From positions 1-12,912 of the forward strand of contig BEHW01000062.1 in assembly GCA_002898675.1 (NCBI GenBank): 12,912 nt of DNA. The letters are read 5' to 3'. Positions within the stretch are counted from its first letter, which is position 1, and every line of letters starts with the position of its first letter. The position numbers were made by a program, and so were the translations under genes. Source of the DNA: a bacterium HR20. GTDB lineage: Bacteria; Bacteroidota; Ignavibacteria; Kapaibacteriales; NICIL-2. Of the stretch, positions 1-5,272 are shown in pieces. The notes beneath the pieces are model-generated. The model saw nothing but the letters and a program-made list of their open reading frames with translations. It was not told the DNA's origin and did not search any database.

Positions 1-120
1 GTGCTCTCGACTGCCTGCACTTCCACCACCGTACCCTCGCCAATCACCTGCCCGCTCGAATCCCGCCACACGTACTCGGCTTCCGATGCCGGGCTGAGCG
101 CCCGCAGCAACTCCGGCAGG
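1..120 (-). CDS. Partial Ig/PKD-like module of a secreted host protein, off the left edge
   Basis: The minus strand reads as a continuous frame with the look of an Ig- or PKD-type module: an ALSPAS stretch, then YVWRDSSGQVIGEGT, then alternating hydrophobic residues (VVEVQAVEST). A tryptophan followed by a polar turn and a GxGT strand is typical of repeat modules in large T9SS-exported or gliding-associated proteins of Bacteroidota-like bacteria. No stop occurs before position 1, so the C-terminal part lies outside the window. The same frame stays open rightwards to about 384, but beyond ~120 the translation loses its Ig-like character and no signal peptide or plausible start appears. A convincing plus-strand gene occupies that stretch instead. 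I infer that the host gene is broken near 120. The plus strand of 1-119 is also open but reads as low-quality, His/Arg-rich sequence. Confidence 0.45.
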
Positions 121-149
121 TGCAAGTATCCTCGCCAGAAAAATACACG

Positions 150-710
150 ATGAATGAGTTCGAGGAAATCGATCGGTGGGAGGAAGTAAAGCAGAGCGTG
201 CGGTCGGACAACTCGTATAACGTGACTAACGTATGGTCTAACGTGCCGCTTGGAGTCTATTATGATCGGCGCGATAGTTCGCGATGGATTGCCCGCCGTG
301 TGAGGACAAGTGGGCTCTATTATTACGACGCCAATGAATTTTACCGCTGTCATGAATACGTGCGTTGGCTTATAAGCCAGCAGCTAAACCTCGATTCCGA
401 AGATTACATCGCTCCCGCATATATGGACTGGTCTGAATTGCCGCCGGAGCGACCAACGGAGAAGTGTTTGAAGTGTCAATCAATCAGCACATACGGTCGT
501 TGGGCGGCGAAGCTGCTGGTCGCATTATTTGGGAGCGACCACCAACGCACGATTGATGTCGAGCTCCCCTATAATCAACCGATCATCGATCACGCACAGT
601 TGATAATGGGACGTGCATTGCAGATTGACTCCATCATGCATGTCCCTCTCTCGATAGAGATTGATTTTGCAGCGGAACAAGTACGAGGTACCTATTATGC
701 CGTCCAGTGA
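150..710 (+). CDS. Phage tail hub-like protein, probably truncated at its N-terminus
   Basis: A 186-residue product if ATG 150 is used; a GTG at 120 would add ten residues. Neither start has a good ribosome binding site. Composition is protein-like and beta-rich, with many Tyr, Trp and Asn residues and a CLKC pair near residue 106. The second half contains a stretch beginning SISTYGR, an Ala/Leu helix, and then RTIDVELPYNQP followed by a strand-rich end (IEIDFAAEQVRGTYYAVQ). This order (a YGR motif, a helix, an R-x-hydrophobic-x-LP strand, then a short beta domain) resembles the C-terminal part of baseplate/tail hub proteins of tailed phages and related particles. That comparison is from memory and is inference. 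The next gene starts inside its last 14 bases, as in phage structural operons. Base composition looks more AT-rich than the host genes to the right. Hub proteins are usually much longer, so this is probably a truncated remnant. Confidence 0.6.
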   Translation: MNEFEEIDRWEEVKQSVRSDNSYNVTNVWSNVPLGVYYDRRDSSRWIARRVRTSGLYYYDANEFYRCHEYVRWLISQQLNLDSEDYIAPAYMDWSELPPERPTEKCLKCQSISTYGRWAAKLLVALFGSDHQRTIDVELPYNQPIIDHAQLIMGRALQIDSIMHVPLSIEIDFAAEQVRGTYYAVQ

Positions 711-1137
711 GATTTTGAGACCCTCAGCGATATTCGAATACCAGTTGCCTCCCCATCTCCGGGGTCGTCGTGGCGGCAGTGTTGCGACCTCGAGCGGCGG
801 CGATCCTGATGTCATTGTCGGCATAGCCGGTGAGGCGATCAATGCATATATGCTTGTATCACGAGCAGCAGACGGCAGATATATACGTGCATCATCTGCG
901 GACACTATCCCTGCGCATGCAATAGCGATAACGTCTGCTGCGGCGGATGAGCAGGTCATGCTACGAGTTGGAGGCAGTATCACATGGCAATCAGATATCG
1001 CCGACGGCTGGCATTATCTTGGGGATAATGGCTTGCTCGATAGCCCATCAGGACCGCTATATCAGATCGTCGGTTATTCGATTGGGGGGCGTCTTATCTT
1101 GACGATTGGTCTTCCTATAGTGCGCGAGAGTGATTAG
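697..1137 (+). CDS. Small beta-rich phage structural protein (tail or capsid decoration type)
   Basis: The product has 146 residues. ATG 697 is chosen because GAGG at 685-688 sits eight bases upstream; a TTG at 661 is in frame but unsupported. The gene overlaps the upstream stop by 14 bp. The N-terminus is Pro/Arg/Gly-rich. From about residue 43 the chain follows a recurrent phage pattern: 'GEAINAYMLVS..ADGRYIRASS', then a hydrophobic 'AHAIAITSAAADEQVMLRVGG' strand pair, then 'GWHYLGDNGLLDSPSG' and a final 'YQIVGYSIGGRLILTIGLPI'. Small beta-barrel decoration or tail-associated domains that end in a 'YLG..G.L...P..G..Q.VG.A....L.I.IG.P.' pattern are common in phage structural modules; the match is by eye. 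Together with the preceding gene it suggests a prophage or tail-particle remnant. Nothing else phage-like (integrase, lysis, terminase) is visible in the window. The stop is TAG at 1135-1137. Confidence 0.6.
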   Translation: MPSSEILRPSAIFEYQLPPHLRGRRGGSVATSSGGDPDVIVGIAGEAINAYMLVSRAADGRYIRASSADTIPAHAIAITSAAADEQVMLRVGGSITWQSDIADGWHYLGDNGLLDSPSGPLYQIVGYSIGGRLILTIGLPIVRESD

Positions 1138-1254
1138 TTTCGCGCTAATTGGCGAGCATGATGCTATGTCATCCTGGCAGACGCGATAATGAAAATAAAA
1201 TGAACGGCATACGCAGGATTAGCATAATTGGAGAATAGCGCTGGAAAATAATTG

Positions 1255-1470
1255 GATAGTTCACAGTACGGTCCGCTCCGTGCAGGAACGGTCATCACCG
1301 TCGAGCCGGGGATTTACATTCCTCCCGGCAGTCCATGTCCGGAGCGCTGGTGGAATATCGGCATTCGCATCGAAGACGATGTGCTCGTCACCGAGAGCGG
1401 TCCGGTGAACTTATCGGCTCGACTGGCTCGCCATCCCGACCAGATCGAAGCGCTGATGCAGAAGCGATAG
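1255..1470 (+). pseudogene. pepP: C-terminal fragment of Xaa-Pro aminopeptidase (M24, PepP)
   Basis: About 70 residues match the end of aminopeptidase P. Visible landmarks are YGPLRAGTVITVEPGIYIP, then ERWWNIGIRIEDDVLVTE, then NLSARLARHPDQIEALM. In E. coli PepP the EPG and RIEDD glutamates are two of the five metal ligands; the two aspartates and the histidine that complete the site lie upstream in the family and are absent here. An in-frame TAA at 1249-1251 closes the frame upstream, and the only nearby start is a TTG at 1252 in AT-rich sequence without a ribosome binding site. The intact family has about 400-450 residues, so this is roughly the last sixth. The break lies close to 1255, right after the phage-like genes and an AT-rich spacer (1138-1254). 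The fragment cannot be an active peptidase. It could mark an integration or rearrangement point, with the rest of pepP elsewhere in the genome. Confidence 0.85.
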
Positions 1471-1508
1471 CCGATGCTGAACTCGGTTTGGCTCCTCCCT
1501 CCTCCACC

Positions 1509-1650
1509 GTCACCCTGAACTCGGTTCAAGGTCTTTTCTTGTCCCCTGTCACCCTGAACTTGTTTCAGGGTCTTTTCTTGCCCTCTGTCACCCTGAACTT
1601 GGTTCAGGGTCTTTTCTTGCCCTCTGTCACCCTGAACTTGGTTCAGGGTC
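1509..1650. repeat. Four-copy tandem array of a 39-bp hairpin repeat
   Basis: Copies of a 25-bp palindromic core begin at 1509, 1548, 1587 and 1626, an exact 39-bp period. The core is GTCA, then CCCTGAAC, a three-base loop, GTTCAGGG, then TC. The 14-bp linkers are pyrimidine-rich (TTTTCTTGTCCCCT or TTTTCTTGCCCTCT). Copies three and four are perfect 8-bp stems with a TTG loop. Copy two has a C:T mismatch next to the loop and copy one has a single mismatch within the stem, so the first copies look older or more diverged. The first three copies, read on the plus strand, are a GC-rich stem followed by TCTTTTCTT, which resembles a weak intrinsic terminator. Similar CCCTGAAC...GTTCAGGGTC elements are known as dispersed REP-like intergenic palindromes in many genomes. 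Confidence 0.92.
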
Positions 1651-1686
1651 TCACTGCACAAGATGCCGAAACGCGTTCGGCACGAC
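1626..1686. repeat. 61-bp compound palindromic element, copy 1
   Basis: The element consists of a CCCTGAAC/GTTCAGGG hairpin (1626-1650), an 11-base spacer TCACTGCACAA, and a second hairpin (1662-1686) with arms GCCGAA and TTCGGC. Its outer ends are GTCA... and ...CGAC, an imperfect inverted pair. It has the same architecture and exact length as the copy at 1775-1835. Its first half is also the last unit of the 39-bp array, so the array appears to have grown by duplicating only the left hairpin plus linker. This looks like a small non-autonomous REP/MITE-type element. Confidence 0.88.
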
Positions 1687-1703
1687 AAACAGCAGTGCAA
1701 TCA

Positions 1704-1728
1704 GATGCCGAAACAAGTTCGGCATGAC
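1704..1728. repeat. Solitary right-half hairpin of the compound palindrome
   Basis: A 25-bp element with arms ATGCCGAA and TTCGGCAT around a five-base loop ACAAG, ending in ATGAC. It matches the right half of the 61-bp compound elements without a left half. It lies 17 bp after the end of copy 1. Confidence 0.85.
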
Positions 1729-1774
1729 AGGGGGTTGCGCATTCCCCAAACGCACGTCACCCTGAACACACACC

Positions 1775-1835
1775 GTCATCCTGAACTTGGTTCAGGGTCT
1801 CACTGCACAAGATGCCGAAACACGTTCGGCATGAC
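1775..1835. repeat. 61-bp compound palindromic element, copy 2
   Basis: Same layout as the copy at 1626-1686: left hairpin (1775-1799), spacer TCACTGCACAA, right hairpin (1811-1835). The ends GTCAT and ATGAC are here a perfect 5-bp inverted pair. A partial left arm (GTCACCCTGAAC) also occurs just before it at 1756-1767. Differences from copy 1 are few single bases, indicating recent amplification or gene conversion within the cluster. Confidence 0.88.
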
Positions 1836-1961
1836 GGGAAAGGGGATATGCCGAGCACAACCCAACGTACAGGCACATCGCCGCTGCCATGACCACTAGA
1901 AATGGGTCAGGGACGACCGAACAGCCAGCCGCCCCCGACAACACTACGCAACAGACAGCGC

Positions 1962-3431
1962 TCAATCAACTACCACAAGTCGCACCGTCCGAACGTCACC
2001 GCCCCGCCCCTGCAGACGAAGCGTGTACACTCCCGCACTCAAGCCTGCCGTCGGAACGACTGGCAATCCACCATTGAACGCAGTGGTGCTCACTGTCCGC
2101 CCAAGCCCATCGACGATGTCGAGCTGACAGTTCTCCGGTATCGTCCCCAATAGCAGCGCATCCTCGCCACGCTTGACAGGATGGGGAGCGACCGTCAGCG
2201 ATTCCTTCGGCTCGTCTTCGACCGATACCACCGTTCGCTCGATCGCAAACAATCTATGTGAACAACCGACCAAACACCGACTGGAGTCGAGCCAGTACAC
2301 CTCGTGAAAATTCGTCGGACCTCCGAGCGATAACGTCCGAAACGACGACGTTGCAGTATCGCCGAAAGTAAACTCGAATACATCGAAACCGCCCTTACTG
2401 ACGAGCGCTCGCGTACCGTTCGTCCACAGACCCAGACCAATACCTCTGAGTGTGATCATCATATTCGGATCTTCGACTGTGTTGTAGAGTTTGAAAACCG
2501 GCGGTAGATAGGTAAGAGCGTTTTGCTGTAGATCGAGCCGGGCGACAGTCATACGGCCTGTCCCGATGTAAGCTAAAAGATACAACTGCCCATCGGCGCC
2601 ACGCGTCAATATCCGCGCTGATCGGTCGAAATCTATCGGCGGCGTAAAGGTAAACCGCCGATGCTCGATCGTTCCATCTGCAGCGAAATGGACGAGCACT
2701 ACTCCGGTGCAGAAATACAACCCACCCTGCCCATCGGGAACGAAGGGCGTAGCTTCCTCGGCGTTATCTCCGAATAACGTCCAACGACTGATCAACTCCA
2801 GCCCCGAACGACCGACGCGGAAGAGTTCTGTGAACCTCTGGGTAATCCTCACGGAGTTGTTGAGTGTATCAATCCACGAAAAGAGGTAGGAGTCGGCGGT
2901 CACATAGACTCTCCCGCTACCATCCACTCCGAACCAGAGAAACTTCCGTGTCATCCGGAGCGAGTCTTCGAACGGCGTCAACGGGCTTGGAACGTAGCGG
3001 TAAGTATGCCACTGCTGCTCGGCAACACGGAACACCATCACGCGAGACTCTGCCACGCGAGACTCTGCGTCACGGATTGTACGACCGGCAACGTAGATAT
3101 TGCCTTCGTGATCCGTCTCGATCGGCGCCCAAAAGCTATAGTGACTGAAGATCGGTTGGTCGAGTGTATCCGCAGGGTAGCCGTACTGCGGCAACCCGAT
3201 CGGGTTCCATTGCTGCCCATCCCACACGTGAACCGAATGAAGTACATTCATCATACCCCACCGCGGGAGGCGGTAGAGGCTACCGCTTTGGACAGCATAA
3301 AGCTGACCATTGCGCAGACAAACACGACCGGCAGGTTTGTCGAAAAGCTGGGTTACCCGCCAGGCAGTTTGTGCTTCGAGCACCCACGCAGCGCCGATCA
3401 GCAGAGCGATCACAGAAAAAACGTGTCTCAT
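1962..3431 (-). CDS. Secreted propeller-like protein with T9SS C-terminal sorting domain
   Basis: The product has 489 residues. ATG 3431 is chosen because GGAGG (complement of 3437-3441) lies five bases upstream and the product then opens with a signal peptide (MRHVFSVIALLIGAAWVLEAQ, cleavage near AQ). The frame is open upstream to 3947, but that part overlaps another gene antiparallel to no purpose and reads poorly. Residues ~25-400 contain repeated short strands with patterns such as 'DHEGNIYVAG', 'DGSGRVYVTA', 'DGQGGLYFCTG' and 'GADGQLYLLAY', typical of a beta-propeller of NHL or Kelch-like style. Residues ~403-489 form a T9SS type A sorting domain: an APHP-type start, 'CQLDIVDGLGRTV', 'GLSAGVYTLRL' and a final hydrophobic strand. 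The protein is therefore probably exported across the outer membrane and anchored or released. It follows the cysteine-rich gene by 19 bp, so the two are likely cotranscribed. Its specific function is not recognisable. Confidence 0.88.
   Translation of the reverse strand: MRHVFSVIALLIGAAWVLEAQTAWRVTQLFDKPAGRVCLRNGQLYAVQSGSLYRLPRWGMMNVLHSVHVWDGQQWNPIGLPQYGYPADTLDQPIFSHYSFWAPIETDHEGNIYVAGRTIRDAESRVAESRVMVFRVAEQQWHTYRYVPSPLTPFEDSLRMTRKFLWFGVDGSGRVYVTADSYLFSWIDTLNNSVRITQRFTELFRVGRSGLELISRWTLFGDNAEEATPFVPDGQGGLYFCTGVVLVHFAADGTIEHRRFTFTPPIDFDRSARILTRGADGQLYLLAYIGTGRMTVARLDLQQNALTYLPPVFKLYNTVEDPNMMITLRGIGLGLWTNGTRALVSKGGFDVFEFTFGDTATSSFRTLSLGGPTNFHEVYWLDSSRCLVGCSHRLFAIERTVVSVEDEPKESLTVAPHPVKRGEDALLLGTIPENCQLDIVDGLGRTVSTTAFNGGLPVVPTAGLSAGVYTLRLQGRGGDVRTVRLVVVD
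3039..3068. repeat. Perfect 15-bp tandem duplication inside the propeller-like gene
   Basis: The unit CACGCGAGACTCTGC occurs twice head to tail (3039-3053 and 3054-3068). On the coding strand it adds five codons in frame, giving AESRV AESRV. The two copies are identical, suggesting a recent replication-slippage event. The duplication lies in a loop between predicted propeller strands, where length change is tolerated. Confidence 0.93.
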
Positions 3432-3436
3432 AAGTA

Positions 3437-3441
3437 CCTCC
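3437..3441 (-). promoter_or_regulatory. Shine-Dalgarno site that fixes the start at 3431
   Basis: GGAGG on the minus strand, five bases before the ATG. It supports the signal-peptide start over the much longer open frame extending to 3947. Confidence 0.85.
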
Positions 3442-3450
3442 GTTAATAGT

Positions 3451-4188
3451 TCAACAACCGTCCTCACACTGAGCCGAATTGGGACCTGTGCCGTACTTCG
3501 ACTCTTGCAGGCTGCAGGGATAAATTCGCTGCTTGCTGATCTGACGTGCACGTATGACCTGATCCCCGAATTGGGGAAATGTCTCGATGCAGTATTCGAA
3601 GACCCGCTTGCAGCATGTGGTTCCGCAGTCCTGCCATTTGTACGAGCGCACACGTAGTTTGCCATCGGGACCTCGAAACTCAGGGAAGGGTGGATCGAAT
3701 CCCTGTTGGCACCATTTCTCCACCGATTCGTCAACAGCATACTCGCAGTACACCCAAACTCCACAACGTCGTGTGTAGTAATGGGCTCGTGGCGTACCCC
3801 AACCAGTCGAACAGGGAGGTACTGATCCGGAGTAGAAACCCCTTTGAACAATCCATTCCCAGATATTCTGAAGACCTGCCTGCACAGCCATTTCTGCTGC
3901 TGCGTCGAAATCGAAATGGAACACACTGCGTTTCTCGAATGCTTCACAAATGCCGATCAACTCACGAGAGACCTCGTAAAATTCAACCACGCCATTGCAG
4001 ATGCGATACATCATGTTGACCTGAAGAGAACACGAGGGCGCAGCAATTTTGAATGCTGTACCGATCGGTCCCTGCCATTGTGCTGTATCGCAGTCTCCTT
4101 GAGGCGGGCACGGTTGCGCTTTCAGACCGGACAACATTGTGCAGAATAGCGCACCCGTGATCAACCAACAATTGATGATAGCTTTCAT
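3451..4188 (-). CDS. Cysteine-rich secreted protein of unknown function
   Basis: The product has 245 residues. ATG 4188 is supported by AAGGAA (complement of 4195-4200) six bases upstream and by the signal peptide that follows (MKAIINCWLITGALFCTMLSG, cleavage near LKAQ). The open frame continues upstream to 4251 without support. The mature part carries 16 cysteines, an even number, spread from the N-terminus (QPCPPQGDC) to the last residue, with a CC pair and CEY and EYC motifs. This suggests a disulfide-bonded extracytoplasmic protein. Aromatic residues are frequent, with short strand-like segments such as CGVWVYCEY and KRVFEYCIE. No T9SS sorting domain is present, so export probably stops in the periplasm or uses another signal. 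I do not recognise a family. The downstream partner is a T9SS-exported propeller-like protein 19 bp away, so the two may act together at the cell surface. Confidence 0.8.
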   Translation of the reverse strand: MKAIINCWLITGALFCTMLSGLKAQPCPPQGDCDTAQWQGPIGTAFKIAAPSCSLQVNMMYRICNGVVEFYEVSRELIGICEAFEKRSVFHFDFDAAAEMAVQAGLQNIWEWIVQRGFYSGSVPPCSTGWGTPRAHYYTRRCGVWVYCEYAVDESVEKWCQQGFDPPFPEFRGPDGKLRVRSYKWQDCGTTCCKRVFEYCIETFPQFGDQVIRARQISKQRIYPCSLQESKYGTGPNSAQCEDGC

Positions 4189-4208
4189 AGGTATTTCCTT
4201 CACAGGTA

Positions 4209-4268
4209 GTGGAACATGAAAAGAGCATTGTTCTCCTCCATCCCGACACAAGCGATCTCATGTTCCAC
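4209..4268. repeat. 11-bp perfect inverted repeat in the 5' leader
   Basis: GTGGAACATGA (4209-4219) and TCATGTTCCAC (4258-4268) are exact reverse complements, separated by 38 bases. The nearer arm ends about 20 bases before ATG 4188. In the minus-strand transcript this would form an 11-bp stem just upstream of the ribosome binding site. It could influence translation or be a protein-binding site; function is inferred from position only. Confidence 0.8.
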
Positions 4269-4312
4269 ATGGCGGTGGGCGCTCTTCATCGAACAGCAGC
4301 CGGCGTGGAATG

Positions 4313-4328
4313 GTGTGTGTGTGTGTGT
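4313..4328. repeat. (GT)8 dinucleotide microsatellite
   Basis: Sixteen bases of uninterrupted GT (CA on the minus strand) in the leader between the promoter candidate and the cysteine-rich gene. Such tracts can change length by slippage; here it is non-coding, so any effect would be on transcript or promoter spacing. Confidence 0.9.
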
Positions 4329-4462
4329 CAGCTTCTCAGCGGCGAAGCAGCAGAGTGGCACGCGTTCCCCAGGCTGCGTTGCCAGACGCAGTGCACGTGC
4401 ATCCCAAAACAGGTTGTCCAACATGGTGAGCATCGGCGTACTGCCCGTGTCCGATTTCCACC

Positions 4463-4494
4463 CTAAAATAATGCAGAAATGTTTACAAACCAAA
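4463..4494 (-). promoter_or_regulatory. Bacteroidota-type promoter candidate for the cysteine-rich/propeller unit
   Basis: On the minus strand TTTG (complement of 4491-4494) is followed after 20 bases by TATTTTAG (complement of 4463-4470). This is one mismatch from the Bacteroidota -7 consensus TAnnTTTG at the expected distance from a -33 TTTG. The surrounding DNA is AT-rich. It would give a leader of about 270 nt before ATG 4188, so a promoter nearer the gene remains possible. Confidence 0.4.
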
Positions 4495-4522
4495 TGATTT
4501 TTTCAAGGCGGCGGCAGACAGC

Positions 4523-5272
4523 CTACTGCTCAACAACGAATTCCCGCACCGGAGAAACCAGCTCCCATGCTTCACCTGCACTGCGCGTGAAAATTCCCCA
4601 GACGTATCGCGTCTTCGGCGCAAATACCTTTGCATGTAGCGAGCATTCCCATGCTGTCTGGCTACCAGAATCACGTGTACACTGAACGATCGGTGCATTC
4701 ACCATCAGCGCATACCACGCCGATTGCCCCAGCCGGCGCGGCGCGATGCGAAGCTCCCACTCGATCTGCTGCTCACTGCTGACAGGTGTTGGAACACTCC
4801 ACTGAAAATGCAGCAGTGCGCTATCGCTCGCCCTGACTATACCTGTAGCGCCGGTTGCCTCAATGTGCGGAATGCCGCGAAGAAAAACCGACTGGCAGTG
4901 CATCTGCACAACCTCCCGTGATGAATCGTTCGCATCCACTACGCGAACACAGATCCGGCACTGACCCTGTGGCAGAGAACTCCGATAGGGAAACGGCTCC
5001 GCGGAAGCGAGAAGCTCCGCAATGAGCGTAGCGAACGGAAGGCGAAGCGAATCAGCCAGCAGTGTGACTGGTTGGCGTGCAAATGGTGTGCAGATCGCAT
5101 CTGCATGCGAGGGCTCAAGGCACGCCAGAATGCGCACTGCACCACGCATCCGGAGAAGGACATCTCCTCGAATGTCTTGCCAGCGCAGCATGTGCGTCGG
5201 AAGTGTATCCGGGATGGTGAGCTCTACCTGCGCCCAAACGATAGCAGGAAGCAGTCCAACCATCCACCGCAT
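4523..5272 (-). CDS. Secreted protein with C-terminal FN3-like region
   Basis: The product has 249 residues. The start is ATG 5270-5272, which overlaps the RNase HI stop as TGATG, so translation is probably coupled; an in-frame GTG one codon upstream is less likely. A short signal peptide (MRWMVGLLPAIVWAQ) precedes a mature N-terminus VELTIPDTLP. Residues ~20-110 contain 'DIRGDVLLRM', 'ADSLRLPFATLIAELL' and 'FPYRSSLPQGQCRICVRVVDA'. Residues ~135-245 look like a fibronectin type III-like sandwich: 'LLHFQWSVPTP', 'IEWELRIAPRRLGQSAWYAL', 'LAPKTRYVWGIF'-type strands and a final REFVVEQ. This layout (short secreted protein, extraction of a phrase such as 'W.P...Y.W.I') is common among uncharacterised Bacteroidota envelope proteins. 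No T9SS sorting domain or lipobox is seen. It is the last gene of the five-gene unit. Its specific role is unknown. Confidence 0.75.
   Translation of the reverse strand: MRWMVGLLPAIVWAQVELTIPDTLPTHMLRWQDIRGDVLLRMRGAVRILACLEPSHADAICTPFARQPVTLLADSLRLPFATLIAELLASAEPFPYRSSLPQGQCRICVRVVDANDSSREVVQMHCQSVFLRGIPHIEATGATGIVRASDSALLHFQWSVPTPVSSEQQIEWELRIAPRRLGQSAWYALMVNAPIVQCTRDSGSQTAWECSLHAKVFAPKTRYVWGIFTRSAGEAWELVSPVREFVVEQ

Larger units (their letters stand above)
1471..1961. other. 491-bp intergenic region between convergent genes, filled with palindromic repeats
   Basis: The region lies between the plus-strand pepP fragment and the minus-strand T9SS gene that ends at 1962. Positions 1509-1835 are almost entirely palindromic repeats, annotated separately. 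The remainder (1836-1961) has no gene-like frame; a weak 5-bp stem (TGACC at 1890-1894 with GGTCA at 1905-1909) is the only structure seen. Because both flanking genes run into this region, its hairpins may serve as a bidirectional transcription end. That role is inferred from position. Confidence 0.7.
4189..4522. other. 334-bp intergenic region, leader of the cysteine-rich gene
   Basis: This is the spacer between the end of the FN3-like gene (4523) and the start of the cysteine-rich gene (4188), both on the minus strand. It contains a promoter candidate at its right side, a (GT)8 microsatellite, and an 11-bp inverted repeat close to the start codon, annotated separately. A minus-strand frame (4200-4493) is open but its product is compositionally odd and has no ribosome binding site, so it is not called. 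No convincing terminator for the FN3-like gene was found at 4480-4522. Confidence 0.6.

Noticed and set aside
525..983. Minus-strand frame opposite the two phage-like genes
   Set aside because: It spans the junction of two well-supported plus-strand genes and its product lacks recognisable features.
111..1286. Possible attachment-site pair: CTCCGGCAGG (111-120) and CTCCGTGCAGG (1276-1286)
   Set aside because: The similarity is short and imperfect, and the right copy lies inside the intact pepP coding stretch rather than at its break near 1255, so it is probably coincidence.
1314..1700. Minus- and plus-strand frames across the repeat cluster giving peptides with a repeated 13-residue motif (such as LNQVQGDRGQEKT)
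   Set aside because: The peptide repeats are simply the translation of the 39-bp palindromic array; 39 is a multiple of three, so frames stay open. There is no ribosome binding site or domain.
1509..1835. CRISPR array
   Set aside because: Units are directly tandem with near-identical 14-bp linkers instead of unique 30-40-bp spacers, and no cas genes are present.
3432..3947. N-terminal extension of the propeller-like gene up to 3947
   Set aside because: It overlaps the cysteine-rich gene in another frame, shows no domain, and the internal ATG at 3431 has both GGAGG and a signal peptide.
4200..4493. Minus-strand 97-residue frame in the leader of the cysteine-rich gene
   Set aside because: The composition is odd (CA-repeat gives THTHT), there is no ribosome binding site, and it covers the promoter candidate and the inverted repeat. 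It ends 11 bp before the next start, so a leader peptide is not wholly excluded.
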